Source: Blautia caecimuris
Lineage (GTDB): Bacteria > Bacillota > Clostridia > Lachnospirales > Lachnospiraceae
Length of the DNA: 64,000 nucleotides
Direction of reading: 5' to 3'
Assembly: GCF_024622975.1 (NCBI RefSeq)
Contig: NZ_JANJZT010000003.1
Location: 124,001 to 188,000 of the forward strand
Positions 8,846 to 17,777 of this stretch are shown here, piece by piece. Numbering within the stretch: position 1 is the first letter of the stretch; each line of letters begins with the position of its first letter. Both the position numbers and the translations under genes were made by a program. The notes under the pieces are model-generated. The model saw only the letters and a program-made list of their open reading frames with translations. It was not told where the DNA came from and ran no database searches.

Positions 8846-9853
8846 TTATAATTCACAGATTTTTTTCCATATCTCAGGATCAACCGGAATGCCCAGCTCT
8901 GTATTCTCTTTCCTGCGAATCAGAGTCCCCTCTCCCGGATAACGGATTTTTTTATTTGCATGTTCCGGCACAGAGTTCTGAATGTCTTTCAGGGTTTCCT
9001 CTGCAAGTGCTTTGGCTGCCTCCGCATCCCCGCTAAGAAGCTCCGGCTTCACTGCAATAAATACCTGCGTCAGCCCATATTCTTCTTTACACTCTTTCCC
9101 GATTTTAGATACTGTTCTCCCAAGGGTGAGAGCGGCACCTGCAAGATCCAAAAGGATTGACATTCCGGATCCTTTCCAATATCCGATAGGAAGGACGCGC
9201 CTTGTCTTTTCAATAGCTGCCGGATCACAGGTCAGAACTCCGGCTTCATCATATCCGCCCGGATAAGGAAGATCTGTCTGAGCCTGTCGGCATACAGCCA
9301 GCTTCCCATAAGAATACTGAGCCATAGCCATATCAACCACCACATGTTTTCCCTGGGGCCCGGGAACTGCCATCACAAAAGGATTATTCCCGATCTTACT
9401 GTCAACGGCTCCCCAGGCAGGCATATTTGGCATGGTGTTTGTCCAGCATATTCCAATATATCCGGACTCTGCTGCCTGCCATCCGTAAGTGCCTCCTCTC
9501 ATCCAGTGATTCGTATTACACATTGCCACAAGGCCAATTCCAAACTCTCCGGCCAGCTCCATAGCTCTTTTCATAGCAGACGCTGCATTCAGATTTCCCA
9601 TTCCGAGATGTCCGTCCCAGCGTTCTGCCGCGCCGACTCCCGCAAGCTTTTCCGGTATCGCATTTACATGAATATATCCCTTGTCAATATATTCTATCAC
9701 ACGGGGAAACCTCTGATACCCGTGAGAGTAAACACCGTCAAGAGACGTATCTGCAAACATTTTTGCCGAAGTCTCCGCTCTTTCCTGACTGAATCCTTTT
9801 TTCAGAAGGACCCTTTCAAATTCCCTTTTCATATCCTCGTAAAAAATTCTCAT
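8846..9853 (-). CDS. yiaK: YiaK/DlgD-type 2,3-diketo-L-gulonate reductase (Ldh2 family)
   Basis: A NAD(P)H-dependent oxidoreductase of the malate/L-sulfolactate dehydrogenase family, 335 residues. It matches the E. coli YiaK pattern closely: DGVYSHGYQRFPRVIEYI, GLVAMCNTNHWMRGGTYGW with the catalytic histidine, GYIGICWTN, VVDMAMAQYSYGKL and LPIGYWKGSGMSILLDL. YiaK reduces 2,3-diketo-L-gulonate in L-ascorbate/gulonate use. The rest of that pathway (YiaL-S) is not in the window, so here it may serve another sugar acid. It ends 4 bases from the regulator gene (convergent) and is downstream of the terminator that follows the dapA-like gene; no strong promoter of its own was found. Confidence 0.88.
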   Translation of the reverse strand: MRIFYEDMKREFERVLLKKGFSQERAETSAKMFADTSLDGVYSHGYQRFPRVIEYIDKGYIHVNAIPEKLAGVGAAERWDGHLGMGNLNAASAMKRAMELAGEFGIGLVAMCNTNHWMRGGTYGWQAAESGYIGICWTNTMPNMPAWGAVDSKIGNNPFVMAVPGPQGKHVVVDMAMAQYSYGKLAVCRQAQTDLPYPGGYDEAGVLTCDPAAIEKTRRVLPIGYWKGSGMSILLDLAGAALTLGRTVSKIGKECKEEYGLTQVFIAVKPELLSGDAEAAKALAEETLKDIQNSVPEHANKKIRYPGEGTLIRRKENTELGIPVDPEIWKKICEL

Positions 9854-9938
9854 ACTTATCCACAGTCCTCCTTTTTTTGCTGTTTTATATCCACATATCT
9901 GTATTTATAAAGCTTTTTGCCTCACCTGTTTATACAAA

Positions 9939-10006
9939 AAATGCTGTCCTCACATATCCGGTGGATTTATATCTGGGGGTATCGCCGGATACATAAGGCA
10001 GCATTT
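9939..10006 (-). terminator. Terminator of the glucarate operon
   Basis: A long imperfect hairpin: AAAATGCTG with CAGCATTTT at the base and ATCCGG with CCGGAT further in, ending in a T-run (both strands have A/T tracts). It follows the dapA-like gene and separates it from yiaK; possibly bidirectional. Confidence 0.8.
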
Positions 10007-10039
10007 TTTATTTACAGGCTCAGAACTCTTTCTGAACCT

Positions 10040-10930
10040 TTATACCAGTTTCATTTCTGCAAGAACCTGATGGAGCTTTTCTTTCTCCTCCGGTTTAAGC
10101 TCTGCAATCGGTGAAAGACATTTTCCTACCGGAATTCCCTCCTGTACAAGACCTTCCTTAATAACGGCCGGAAATGTTCCCATACTGCAGGCAATACGCA
10201 GAGGCGCTAAAGTAAATTGGGCATCCAGAGAGCCTTTCAGATCTCCCGCCATATACTTATCATAAATATCGGCAGTGATACGGGGAGCTACATTGGCACA
10301 GGATGCAATGGCGCCTGATGCTCCATAGCAGAGCGCAGCATGAATCAGAGTATCTCTTCCCATCAGTACATGGAAATTATCATTATCACGCGTCAGACGG
10401 ATATACTCTGCAGTATTGGTCATATCTCCTGTACTGTCTTTGACCGCAATAATGTTGTCGATTTCTGCCAGCCTTGCTACAGTTCCCGGGGCGATCGTAA
10501 CATTTGTCTTCGGAGCATTATTATAAAGAATGATCGGAAGCTTTGTACTGGCTGCTATCTCTGCAAAATAATCATAAAGCTCTTCCTGTGTCTGAGATAC
10601 AAACATCGGTGTCAGAACAGAGACTGCATCTACTCCAACCTCTTCACAGATTTTTACAAGGCGGATTACGCCTCTTGTTGTAATATGGTTTGCTCCGCCA
10701 TATACCGGAACACGTCCTCTTGTTTCGTCCTTTACTGTTTCCAGTATCTTACGGTATGTGTCATCGTCAAACGCATAAAACTCGCCGGTTGTTCCAAGCG
10801 GAAACAAACCGTGCACTCCATTATCTATCAGATGATTTACCATCTGTCTCAGAACAGGATAGTTGACTTCACCCTCGTCAGTAAGAGGAGTGATAATCGG
10901 GGGAATAATACCTCTTGGCACAAATCCCAT
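10040..10930 (-). CDS. DapA/NanA-superfamily lyase, candidate 5-keto-4-deoxyglucarate aldolase
   Basis: A class I, Schiff-base (beta/alpha)8 aldolase/dehydratase of 296 residues. Visible: FPLGTTGEFYAF (carboxylate-binding GTTGE loop), LPIILYNNAP with the conserved tyrosine, and NIIAVKDSTGD with the Schiff-base lysine. It is the last gene of gudD-gntP-garR1-this gene, 32 bases after garR1, with an AGGAGG site. Glucarate and galactarate dehydratases yield 5-keto-4-deoxyglucarate, which GarL (HpcH family) would cleave to pyruvate and tartronate semialdehyde; no GarL is present here. Since the next enzyme (GarR) is encoded alongside, I infer this protein does the cleavage. The alternative is dehydration to 2-ketoglutarate semialdehyde, as in B. 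subtilis YcbC, but that would not need GarR. Confidence 0.8.
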   Translation of the reverse strand: MGFVPRGIIPPIITPLTDEGEVNYPVLRQMVNHLIDNGVHGLFPLGTTGEFYAFDDDTYRKILETVKDETRGRVPVYGGANHITTRGVIRLVKICEEVGVDAVSVLTPMFVSQTQEELYDYFAEIAASTKLPIILYNNAPKTNVTIAPGTVARLAEIDNIIAVKDSTGDMTNTAEYIRLTRDNDNFHVLMGRDTLIHAALCYGASGAIASCANVAPRITADIYDKYMAGDLKGSLDAQFTLAPLRIACSMGTFPAVIKEGLVQEGIPVGKCLSPIAELKPEEKEKLHQVLAEMKLV

Positions 10931-10962
10931 TTTTGGTACCTCCTTCGCCTAAAAGCGATAAA

Positions 10963-11853
10963 TTATTTTTCTTTTTCTACTGAAACCTTAGATATTTTTT
11001 CATAGTATTTTACAATTGCACTATGGTCGTCCATCTCGCATCCGTCAGCTTTCAGTGACTGCATGATCTCCATAAGCTGAGAAGTCAGAGGAAGAGATGC
11101 GTTTACTGCATGAGATGCATTCAGAGCATTATTCAGGTCTTTAATGTGAAGCTCAATACGGAATCCCGGTTTAAAGTTATGCTCCATCATCATCGGCGCT
11201 TTTGCGTCAAGAACCGTAGAGCCTGCAAGGCCTCCGCGGATCGCCTGATATACAAGCTCCGGATCTGTGCCTGCTTTTTTTGCAAGAGTCAGCGCTTCTG
11301 AAACTGCTGCAATATTAATTGCAACAATTACCTGGTTTGCCAGCTTTGCAACGTTTCCTGAACCAAGATCACCTACATATACAACAGATCCTGCCATACT
11401 CATAAGAAGATCATAATATTTGTCAAAGGTTTCTTTTTTACCGCCGCACATAACAGAAAGTGTTCCGTCAATCGCCTTCGGCTCTCCTCCGGAAACCGGA
11501 GCGTCCATAAGCTCAATGCCCTTTTCAGCCAGCTCTGCGCCGATCTTTTTTGATTCAACCGGGTCAATAGAGCTCATGTCAATCACGACTGTTCCCGGCT
11601 TTGCTGTATCAGAAATACCATTTTCACCAAGGCACACTGCACGTACATGAGGAGAATTTGGCACCATAGTGATGATCACATCACACTGGCCGGCTACATC
11701 AGCGCTGCTCTTTGCAGCAACTGCTCCCATATCTGCAAGCTCTTTTACCGCTGCCTCATTGAAATCAAATACCACAAGCTCGTGACCTGCTTTTACCAGG
11801 TTTTTACTCATAGGTTTACCCATAATTCCAAGTCCAATAAATCCAACTTTCAT
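10963..11853 (-). CDS. garR: Tartronate semialdehyde reductase GarR, copy 1
   Basis: 2-hydroxy-3-oxopropionate reductase turns tartronate semialdehyde into D-glycerate. The 296-residue protein belongs to the beta-hydroxyacid dehydrogenase family: GFIGLGIMGKPM dinucleotide motif at 4-15, DAPVSGGEPKAIDGT substrate motif near 118-132, and GNVAKLANQ with the catalytic lysine near 171. It closely follows the E. coli GarR sequence. The loop after the second beta strand reads VVFDFNE, with an aspartate that would suit NAD(H). It lies between the permease and the DapA-like gene in the gudD operon. A second copy lies at 21097-21990, nearly identical from about residue 110 on but different in the coenzyme-binding part. 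Confidence 0.94.
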   Translation of the reverse strand: MKVGFIGLGIMGKPMSKNLVKAGHELVVFDFNEAAVKELADMGAVAAKSSADVAGQCDVIITMVPNSPHVRAVCLGENGISDTAKPGTVVIDMSSIDPVESKKIGAELAEKGIELMDAPVSGGEPKAIDGTLSVMCGGKKETFDKYYDLLMSMAGSVVYVGDLGSGNVAKLANQVIVAINIAAVSEALTLAKKAGTDPELVYQAIRGGLAGSTVLDAKAPMMMEHNFKPGFRIELHIKDLNNALNASHAVNASLPLTSQLMEIMQSLKADGCEMDDHSAIVKYYEKISKVSVEKEK

Positions 11854-11906
11854 TTTAAAATCTCCTTTATATATTTATTTAATTTTAATAAGCTGTGAGG
11901 GTGGCC

Positions 11907-11938
11907 TCCTGTCCTGCTGCTGTGAAGCAGAGACAGGA
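11907..11938 (-). repeat. Intercistronic hairpin between gntP and garR1
   Basis: TCCTGTC and GACAGGA pair, with a further GCTGCT/AGCAG inner stem, between two co-directional genes. There is no T-run directly after it on the coding strand, so mRNA stability or processing is more likely than termination. Confidence 0.5.
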
Positions 11939-11955
11939 AGCTGTACTGTCAAATA

Positions 11956-13353
11956 TCAGATAAAAAACTGTGCAATCAGAAGTTCGACAACACCTACAAC
12001 CGACATAATCATGGAAACTGCCGTTTTACATCTTACCTGATCCTTCAGCTCTGTCAGACCGAACATACCGTTAAATACCCAGAAACCACTGTCATTGAAG
12101 TAGGAGAAGGAAATCGCACCTACGCAGCAGGAAAGAGCCATAAGAAGCGGGCTGATGCTGAGCATGCTCATAAGAGGAGCAGTCAGTGTCGCTGCTGTTG
12201 TGATGGCAACCGTTGCAGATCCCAGAGCAATACGCATAAGAGCTGCAATGATAAACGGAATCAGAACTGCCGGAATTGGCCAGGATGTTACCATCTCACC
12301 CAGAGCTGTACCGATACCGCTGACTTTCACTACGTTTCCAAGACTTCCGCCCGCTCCTGTGATCAGCATGATGATACCGGTATCCTTGATTGCCTCATCC
12401 ATCATACCAAGGACTTTTTTATTGTCTTCTTTTTTTACGAGACCGTAAATAGCAAGAAGAGTACCAATTCCAAGAGCAACAATCGGCGAACCAAAAAAGT
12501 CGATAAATGCATTGCCGACACCTACGAAATCAAGGACTGTTTTCAGAAGGATCAGGACGATCGGAATGATGATCGGAGCTACGGATACCCAGAATCCCGG
12601 AAGCGGTTTTGCATCCATCATTGCATTCAGCTCGTCCATGGATTTGATGTATTCTTTTTTGAATTCTTTTCTGTCAAATCCACCGTCTGCAGTAGGAATC
12701 TGATAAATCTGTTTTCCAATCCATTTTGTATAGAAAACGACTACAATCAGCATAGGAATGGAAATCAGCGCTCCACCGATGATCATGGTTCCCACGTCTA
12801 CATTCAGCATACCTGCCGCTGTCAGCGGGCCGGGTGTAGGAGGAACAAGACAGTGTGTAAGCTGAAGACCAACCGCCAGAGAAAGGGCAAGACCGATAAC
12901 AGACTTTCCGGTTACTCTGGACATTGCTTTACAAAGAGGGGCAAAGATCACGATTGCGGAATCTGCAAATACCGGAATTGAAATAAACCATCCTGTAATT
13001 GCCAGCGCCCATTCTTCGTTTTTCTGGCCAATGAGTTTGATGAAGCTGTATGCCATTTTTTCAGCAGCGCCGGATTTTTCAAGGACACCGCCCATCATAA
13101 CTCCAAGACCAATGATAATACCTGTACTTTTCAGTGTACTTCCGAAACCATCCTGAATGGCAGTGATCAGACCAGTCTGTGTTGTGCCGTCAGCGAGGGT
13201 TACGTCTGAAATCGGCATTCCGCCGATGATTCCTGTAATCATGGCTGCAATAAGAAGCGCCATGAAGGAATGAACCTTTGTTTTCATTACCAGGAGAATC
13301 ATAACAATAATACCTAATGCAAGTCCCAGTAACATTCTTGTTGATTCAGACAT
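11956..13353 (-). CDS. GntP-family sugar-acid:H+ symporter
   Basis: A 465-residue permease of the gluconate symporter (GntP) family with about twelve hydrophobic segments and the family signatures GLGVMMGGVLEKSGAAEKMA, ISIPVFADSAIVIFAPL and CLVPPTPGPLTAAGMLNVD. GntP members carry gluconate, fructuronate or related acids. Placed directly between gudD and garR1, its likely cargo is D-glucarate, galactarate or glycerate; this is inferred from position, as the characterised glucarate carriers are MFS (GudP) proteins. The ATG has an AGGAGA site. Its 66-base spacing from gudD fits one operon. Confidence 0.88.
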   Translation of the reverse strand: MSESTRMLLGLALGIIVMILLVMKTKVHSFMALLIAAMITGIIGGMPISDVTLADGTTQTGLITAIQDGFGSTLKSTGIIIGLGVMMGGVLEKSGAAEKMAYSFIKLIGQKNEEWALAITGWFISIPVFADSAIVIFAPLCKAMSRVTGKSVIGLALSLAVGLQLTHCLVPPTPGPLTAAGMLNVDVGTMIIGGALISIPMLIVVVFYTKWIGKQIYQIPTADGGFDRKEFKKEYIKSMDELNAMMDAKPLPGFWVSVAPIIIPIVLILLKTVLDFVGVGNAFIDFFGSPIVALGIGTLLAIYGLVKKEDNKKVLGMMDEAIKDTGIIMLITGAGGSLGNVVKVSGIGTALGEMVTSWPIPAVLIPFIIAALMRIALGSATVAITTAATLTAPLMSMLSISPLLMALSCCVGAISFSYFNDSGFWVFNGMFGLTELKDQVRCKTAVSMIMSVVGVVELLIAQFFI

Positions 13354-13418
13354 GTTTTTCTCTCCTTTTCCTTATGTATCCGGTTTTTTGACAGACCGTA
13401 AACTGTTTTTTACATTGT

Positions 13419-14747
13419 CTAGCGAACCAGACACGGACGTTTGTTATCAAATTCCCATCCGGGGATCAGATACTGCATTCCCTTTGCATCATCACGTGCG
13501 CCAAGACAGTTGTCCATGTAAAGCTTATGTGCCTTCAGTACCTGGTCGCGGTCAACCTCAATGCCAAGGCCGCCTTTTTTCGGAAGATCAATGCATCCGT
13601 CTACGATCTGCATCGGCTCTTTTGTCAGGCGCTCACGTCCCTCCTGCCAGATCCAGTGAGTATCAATTCCGTTCATTTTTCCAGGAATTGCAGCAGCACA
13701 CTGAACAACCATTGCAAGACTGATATCAAAGTGATTATTGGAATGGCATCCCCACATCATCCCAAAGTCATTGCACATCTGACCTACCCGCACAGAACCG
13801 TTCATGGTCCAGAAATGCGGGTCAGCCAGCGGAATATCTACACTTTTTAAAGAAAGGCAGTGGCACATCTGACGCCAGTCTGTATTGATCATATTTGTTG
13901 CAGTAGGCATTCCGGACTCTCTTTTAAACTCAGCCATGATCTCACGGCCGGAAAATCCGTTTTCTGCTCCACATGGATCTTCACAGTAAGCAAGACACTC
14001 TTTCAGCTGAGGCGCAATTTCCAGTGCTTCTTCAAGGCTCCAGCATCCGTTGGGGTCAAGGTCTACCCGGGCATTTGGAAATTCTCTTTTAATTGCCTGG
14101 ACAGCTTTCAGCTCTTCTTTTGCAGGAAGAACGCCGCCCTTTAATTTAAAATCCACAAAGCCATATTTCTCATGAGTTGCCTTTGCAAGCGCTACAATGC
14201 TTTCCGGGGTAAGAGCCTCCTCATGGCGCAGACGATACCAGTCGCACTCTGCATCCGGCTCTTCTTCATATGGAAGATCTGTTTTTTTACGATCCCCAAT
14301 GTAAAAGAGATAACTCAGGAACTGTACCCGTTCTCTCTGGATTCCGTCTCCCATAAGAGCTGCTGCCGGAACCTCAAGAAACTTTCCGAGAAGATCCAGA
14401 AGCGGCGCTTCAACAGCAGTGACCACATGAACCCCTGTACGAAGATCAAAGGTCTGAAGTCCGCGGACATCATCCTTTATATTTTTGTCAAGCCAGCCGC
14501 GTACCTTATTTAAGGTCTGCTTATAATCCGCAATACTGGTTCCGATCACAAGGTCTTTCACCTGCTCCAGTGCCTTTGTAATTTTTTCTCCTCCCGGAAC
14601 CTCTCCTACTCCTTCTGTTCCGGTAGAATCTGTCAGTATTACAATATTTCGTGTAAAATATGGAGCATGTGCGCCAGACAGATTAAGTTCCATACAATCA
14701 TGTCCGGCTACCGGATAAACTTCCATTTTTTCTACAACTGGTATCAT
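13419..14747 (-). CDS. gudD: D-glucarate dehydratase
   Basis: Enolase-superfamily enzyme that dehydrates D-glucarate (and L-idarate) to 5-keto-4-deoxy-D-glucarate. The 442 residues match GudD in length and motifs: VPGGEKI, the [16 protein letters not shown] segment with the KxK catalytic lysine, metal ligands in RVDLDPNG and [19 protein letters not shown], and [14 protein letters not shown] with the catalytic histidine. The ATG at 14747 sits 8 bases after GGAGG; a TTG one codon earlier is less likely. First gene of the gudD-gntP-garR1-dapA-like operon; promoter at 14808-14835 and a candidate activator site at 14887-14901. Confidence 0.95.
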   Translation of the reverse strand: MIPVVEKMEVYPVAGHDCMELNLSGAHAPYFTRNIVILTDSTGTEGVGEVPGGEKITKALEQVKDLVIGTSIADYKQTLNKVRGWLDKNIKDDVRGLQTFDLRTGVHVVTAVEAPLLDLLGKFLEVPAAALMGDGIQRERVQFLSYLFYIGDRKKTDLPYEEEPDAECDWYRLRHEEALTPESIVALAKATHEKYGFVDFKLKGGVLPAKEELKAVQAIKREFPNARVDLDPNGCWSLEEALEIAPQLKECLAYCEDPCGAENGFSGREIMAEFKRESGMPTATNMINTDWRQMCHCLSLKSVDIPLADPHFWTMNGSVRVGQMCNDFGMMWGCHSNNHFDISLAMVVQCAAAIPGKMNGIDTHWIWQEGRERLTKEPMQIVDGCIDLPKKGGLGIEVDRDQVLKAHKLYMDNCLGARDDAKGMQYLIPGWEFDNKRPCLVR

Positions 14748-14807
14748 CAATATATCCTCCTCAATGTGCTTAAAAGGTTACGGCCACCGTTCTTTTCTAT
14801 GCATTTT

Positions 14808-14835
14808 ATTATATACAATCCCTTTTGTTATTCAA
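14808..14835 (-). promoter_or_regulatory. gudD promoter
   Basis: On the minus strand TTGAAT (14830-14835) and TATAAT (14808-14813) are spaced by 16 bases, 60 bases before the gudD start. Confidence 0.7.
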
Positions 14836-14886
14836 TTCGCAAAATACTCAAGATAAACAGGTAATTTTTATATATATACTTCAATC

Positions 14887-14901
14887 TTTCATTTTATGAA
14901 A
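14887..14901. promoter_or_regulatory. Candidate activator site upstream of gudD (TTTCA-N5-TGAAA)
   Basis: The inverted repeat TTTCA-TTTTA-TGAAA lies exactly 73 bases upstream of the gudD -10 box. The same repeat with the same 73-base gap lies upstream of garR2 (22160-22174), each followed by another TTTCAT. Placement near -92 suggests an activator; which regulator uses it is not known. Confidence 0.55.
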
Positions 14902-15015
14902 TATTTCTGTTTCATTTTTATTTCAAAAATATTCATTTCTTTCACAGAATTTTGTTTTTCCACTTTACATAACTTTTACATTGTAAAATTTTTTATCCGT
15001 CCTGTTTTTTCACAT

Positions 15016-15048
15016 AAAAAAGCTGCCAGCATATACCGACAGCTTTTT
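15016..15048 (-). terminator. Terminator downstream of garD
   Basis: AAAAAGCTG and CAGCTTTTT form a hairpin ending in T on both strands, 60 bases past the garD stop. It separates garD from the gudD upstream region and could work in either direction. Confidence 0.75.
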
Positions 15049-15109
15049 ATGGAAATTCCCAAAAGAAAGAGGGTAAACAGGAATTTCCATCGAATATGGT
15101 AAACAAAAA

Positions 15110-16618
15110 TCAGGTAATAGGCGCAGGGTTAAAAATGCACAGATCATTGTGAAGCTTGTATTTTTCCGCAAAGGACTGCTCCCTTCCGCTTGCTACGTTA
15201 ATGATCTTATAAAACAGTTCTGTTCCGACATCCTGGATCGTTGCCTGCCCCATAGCAATAGGGCCTGCATTTACATCAATCAGATCCTGCCACATTTCTT
15301 TCATTTCATTTCTTGAACAAACCTTGATCACAGGTGCTGCTGCCAGACCATAAGGCGTTCCCCGTCCGGTCATAAATACCTGGACAGTGATTCCTGACGC
15401 AAGCTGACAGGGACCGCAGACAATATCGCTGGCAGGTGTAGCCGCATAAATGAGTCCGTGTCTGCCGGGCTTCTCTGCCGGTGAAAGCACTTCTACAATA
15501 GGAGAGGTTCCTGATTTTGCAATGGACCCCATTGCCTTTTCCACAATATTGCAGAGACCTCCCTTTTTATTTCCCGGTGTCGGGTTGGCGCTTCTGTCCA
15601 CCTCTCCTTCTGCAAGGTAATTATCATACCAGCGCATTTCTGTCGCCAGTTTATCTCTGACCTCAGGACTGATGCAGCGTTCTGCCAGATAATGGACTCC
15701 GTCACGAACCTCTGTCACCTCAGAAAACAGAACCGTTGCTCCACCTTTTACAAGCATATCTGCTGCATAACCGGCTGAAGGATTCGCTGTAACGCCGGAA
15801 AAAGCATCGCTGCCTCCGCACTGCATTCCGATACAAAGCTTTGAAAGAGGAAGCGTAACACGCTTTCTTTGATTCAAAATGGCAAGCTTCTTATCTGCCA
15901 TTTTCATCAGCGCATCCACCATAGCGTCAAATCCCCTTAATTCCTGCAAAATAATCACATTTTCCGGTGATATGTCTGCCTGGTCAAGAAGCATATCTAC
16001 TGTAAACTTCTCACAGCCAAGTCCTACAACCATAAGCTGGCCGCCAAAATTCGGATGCTTTGCCAGATTACGAAGAGCCCGTATAGGAACCTTTGCCTCT
16101 GGCGCATTGATAGCGACACCGCAGCCATATGCATGATTAATGGGAACAATGTCATCTACATTCGGGTATTTGGGAAGAAGTTCTTCTTTCATTTTTTTAA
16201 CTGCTACATTAAGTACACCTGTCACACACTGTACCGTTGTGCTGATTCCCAGAATATTCCTTGTTCCCGCGTATCCTCCATCCGGATTTTCATATCCCTC
16301 AAATGTAGTTACCGGAGGCTCCGGAAGTTCGGTTACAATATTTTTTCCATATTCCATATTATCTACCGACGGCGGTGTCGGAAGCTCCAGCATAAATTCA
16401 TTGATCCAGTCGCCGCGTTTGATCGGATTCATGGCATAACCGAGAATCACGCCGTAACGGATAACCGGGCTCCCTGCCGGAATGTCAGTCAGGGCAACCT
16501 TATGCGCCTGGGGAATATCCTGATTAATATGCAGACCTTCGATCTCAGTTCCTGCATTCAGTTGTTTCACAGCAATGGCAACATTATCAGAACTGTGAAC
16601 TTTCACTAAGAGTGACAT
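15110..16618 (-). CDS. garD: Galactarate dehydratase GarD (UxaA/GarD family)
   Basis: Dehydrates galactarate (meso-galactaric acid) to 5-keto-4-deoxy-D-glucarate, the same intermediate GudD makes. The 502 residues contain the N-terminal SAF-like domain ([12 protein letters not shown] to about residue 90) and the UxaA-type catalytic domain, with [59 protein letters not shown]-like ([20 protein letters not shown]) and an [17 protein letters not shown] stretch. The C-terminal NPAPIT matches the E. coli enzyme's end. It is transcribed divergently from the LysR gene, with its own promoter (16648-16676). Confidence 0.94.
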   Translation of the reverse strand: MSLLVKVHSSDNVAIAVKQLNAGTEIEGLHINQDIPQAHKVALTDIPAGSPVIRYGVILGYAMNPIKRGDWINEFMLELPTPPSVDNMEYGKNIVTELPEPPVTTFEGYENPDGGYAGTRNILGISTTVQCVTGVLNVAVKKMKEELLPKYPNVDDIVPINHAYGCGVAINAPEAKVPIRALRNLAKHPNFGGQLMVVGLGCEKFTVDMLLDQADISPENVIILQELRGFDAMVDALMKMADKKLAILNQRKRVTLPLSKLCIGMQCGGSDAFSGVTANPSAGYAADMLVKGGATVLFSEVTEVRDGVHYLAERCISPEVRDKLATEMRWYDNYLAEGEVDRSANPTPGNKKGGLCNIVEKAMGSIAKSGTSPIVEVLSPAEKPGRHGLIYAATPASDIVCGPCQLASGITVQVFMTGRGTPYGLAAAPVIKVCSRNEMKEMWQDLIDVNAGPIAMGQATIQDVGTELFYKIINVASGREQSFAEKYKLHNDLCIFNPAPIT

Positions 16619-16647
16619 GGGAATTCCTCCTTTGTTTTTATGCTACT

Positions 16648-16676
16648 ATTATAATATATGATATTGTATAAGTAAA
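16648..16676 (-). promoter_or_regulatory. garD promoter
   Basis: Minus-strand TTTACT (16671-16676) and TATAAT (16648-16653) are 17 bases apart, 30 bases before the garD start, which has an AGGAGG site. Confidence 0.75.
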
Positions 16677-16677
16677 A

Positions 16678-16702
16678 TTAATAAATATTAGTTATCTATT
16701 AA
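16678..16702. promoter_or_regulatory. Candidate LysR-type operator between garD and lysR
   Basis: TTAATA-N13-TATTAA, a 25-base dyad in the divergent spacer, directly upstream of the garD -35 box. LysR-type regulators normally bind such dyads between divergent genes. The surrounding sequence is very AT-rich, so chance dyads are likely. Confidence 0.4.
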
Positions 16703-16829
16703 TTTTATTAATAGAAGTATAGACCTTTTGATAAAAAAATGGTAAAGTAAAATCAGCTCTTATTATCCCAGCTGCGTCTCTGCCTCTTGATATTGATGAA
16801 AAACCATATTTTTTAGAAAGGAATTTGCC

Positions 16830-17777
16830 ATGGATTTACGACAGCTTGAATATATTGTACAAATTGCAGAAGAAAATAATATTACCCGGGCAGCGGAAAA
16901 GCTTTATATTACTCAGTCTGCCCTGAATCAACAGCTTCTGAAGCTGGAAAAAGAACTTGGTGTCCCGCTTTTTCACCGTTCACGCACTGACTGGCACCCA
17001 ACAGAAGCAGGAGAAATCTATCTGAGCGCAGCACGTAAAATGCTTCAGATGAAAAAAGATACCTATTACCGGATCCACGATCTTGCTGAAATTCAAAAAG
17101 GACAGCTTTCCGTTGGATTTACTCCCGGACGGGGCATTATCATGTTCTCTCATATTTATCCCCGATTCCACAGGATGTATCCGGGTATCACAGTTATACC
17201 AAGGGAGCTCAGTGTACAGAAACAGCAGTCGCTTCTTCTGTCCGGCAGCCTGGATCTGGGCTTTGTCACCTTAACGCCTTCCCAGCAGAAGGCTTCTCTT
17301 ACATACATAAATCTTTCTGAAGAAAGAATTTTGGCCGGTGTTCCTCTCCGCCATCCGGTGGCAACTCCACTGGACAGCTCTGACGGCACACCTGTTGCTG
17401 ATATGACTGATATGTCTTCCGAACTTCAGGAGCTTGATCTTTACCGGCTCCGGGAGGAGCCGTTTGTTCTCACCTACCAGGAATCTACCTTAAGGGAAAT
17501 GACAGATCAGATTTTTAAAAAAGCCGGATTTACTCCCCATGTACTTTTTGAGACCTCTAATAACGCCACAATTGCCACTATGATACATGCGGAAATGTGT
17601 TGCGGACTCATTCCAGAATACTATGCCAGAAATTCTCCATATGGCATCCGCTATTTTACACTTCCGGATAACCCTGCATGGAATATTATGGCCTGCTGCC
17701 ACAAAAACCGCTATATAAGCAAATCCACCAGAGACTTCATAGCTCTGGCGGAAGAATTCTGGAAAAAGGAGCTTTGA
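16830..17777 (+). CDS. LysR-family transcriptional regulator, probable garD regulator
   Basis: A 315-residue LysR-type regulator: N-terminal winged helix-turn-helix (residues 1-60, MDLRQLEYIVQIAEENNITRAA-type start through QSALNQQLLKLEKELG), linker, then a periplasmic-binding-protein-like effector domain (about 90-300, GQLSVGFTPGRGIIMFSHIYP onwards). It is divergent from garD with a 211-base spacer, the standard arrangement for a regulator controlling its neighbour, so galactarate or a derivative is a reasonable but unproven effector. Residues 190-200 (DMTDMSSELQELD) form a short acidic insertion. Its stop abuts the stop of the GltD-like gene head-on with no bases between them. Confidence 0.88.
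   Translation: MDLRQLEYIVQIAEENNITRAAEKLYITQSALNQQLLKLEKELGVPLFHRSRTDWHPTEAGEIYLSAARKMLQMKKDTYYRIHDLAEIQKGQLSVGFTPGRGIIMFSHIYPRFHRMYPGITVIPRELSVQKQQSLLLSGSLDLGFVTLTPSQQKASLTYINLSEERILAGVPLRHPVATPLDSSDGTPVADMTDMSSELQELDLYRLREEPFVLTYQESTLREMTDQIFKKAGFTPHVLFETSNNATIATMIHAEMCCGLIPEYYARNSPYGIRYFTLPDNPAWNIMACCHKNRYISKSTRDFIALAEEFWKKEL

Noticed and set aside
14747-14901. Search for a sigma-54 (-24/-12) promoter at gudD and garR2 for the PrpR-like regulator
   Set aside because: No TGGC-N8-TTGC pattern was found in either upstream region, while sigma-A-like boxes are present.
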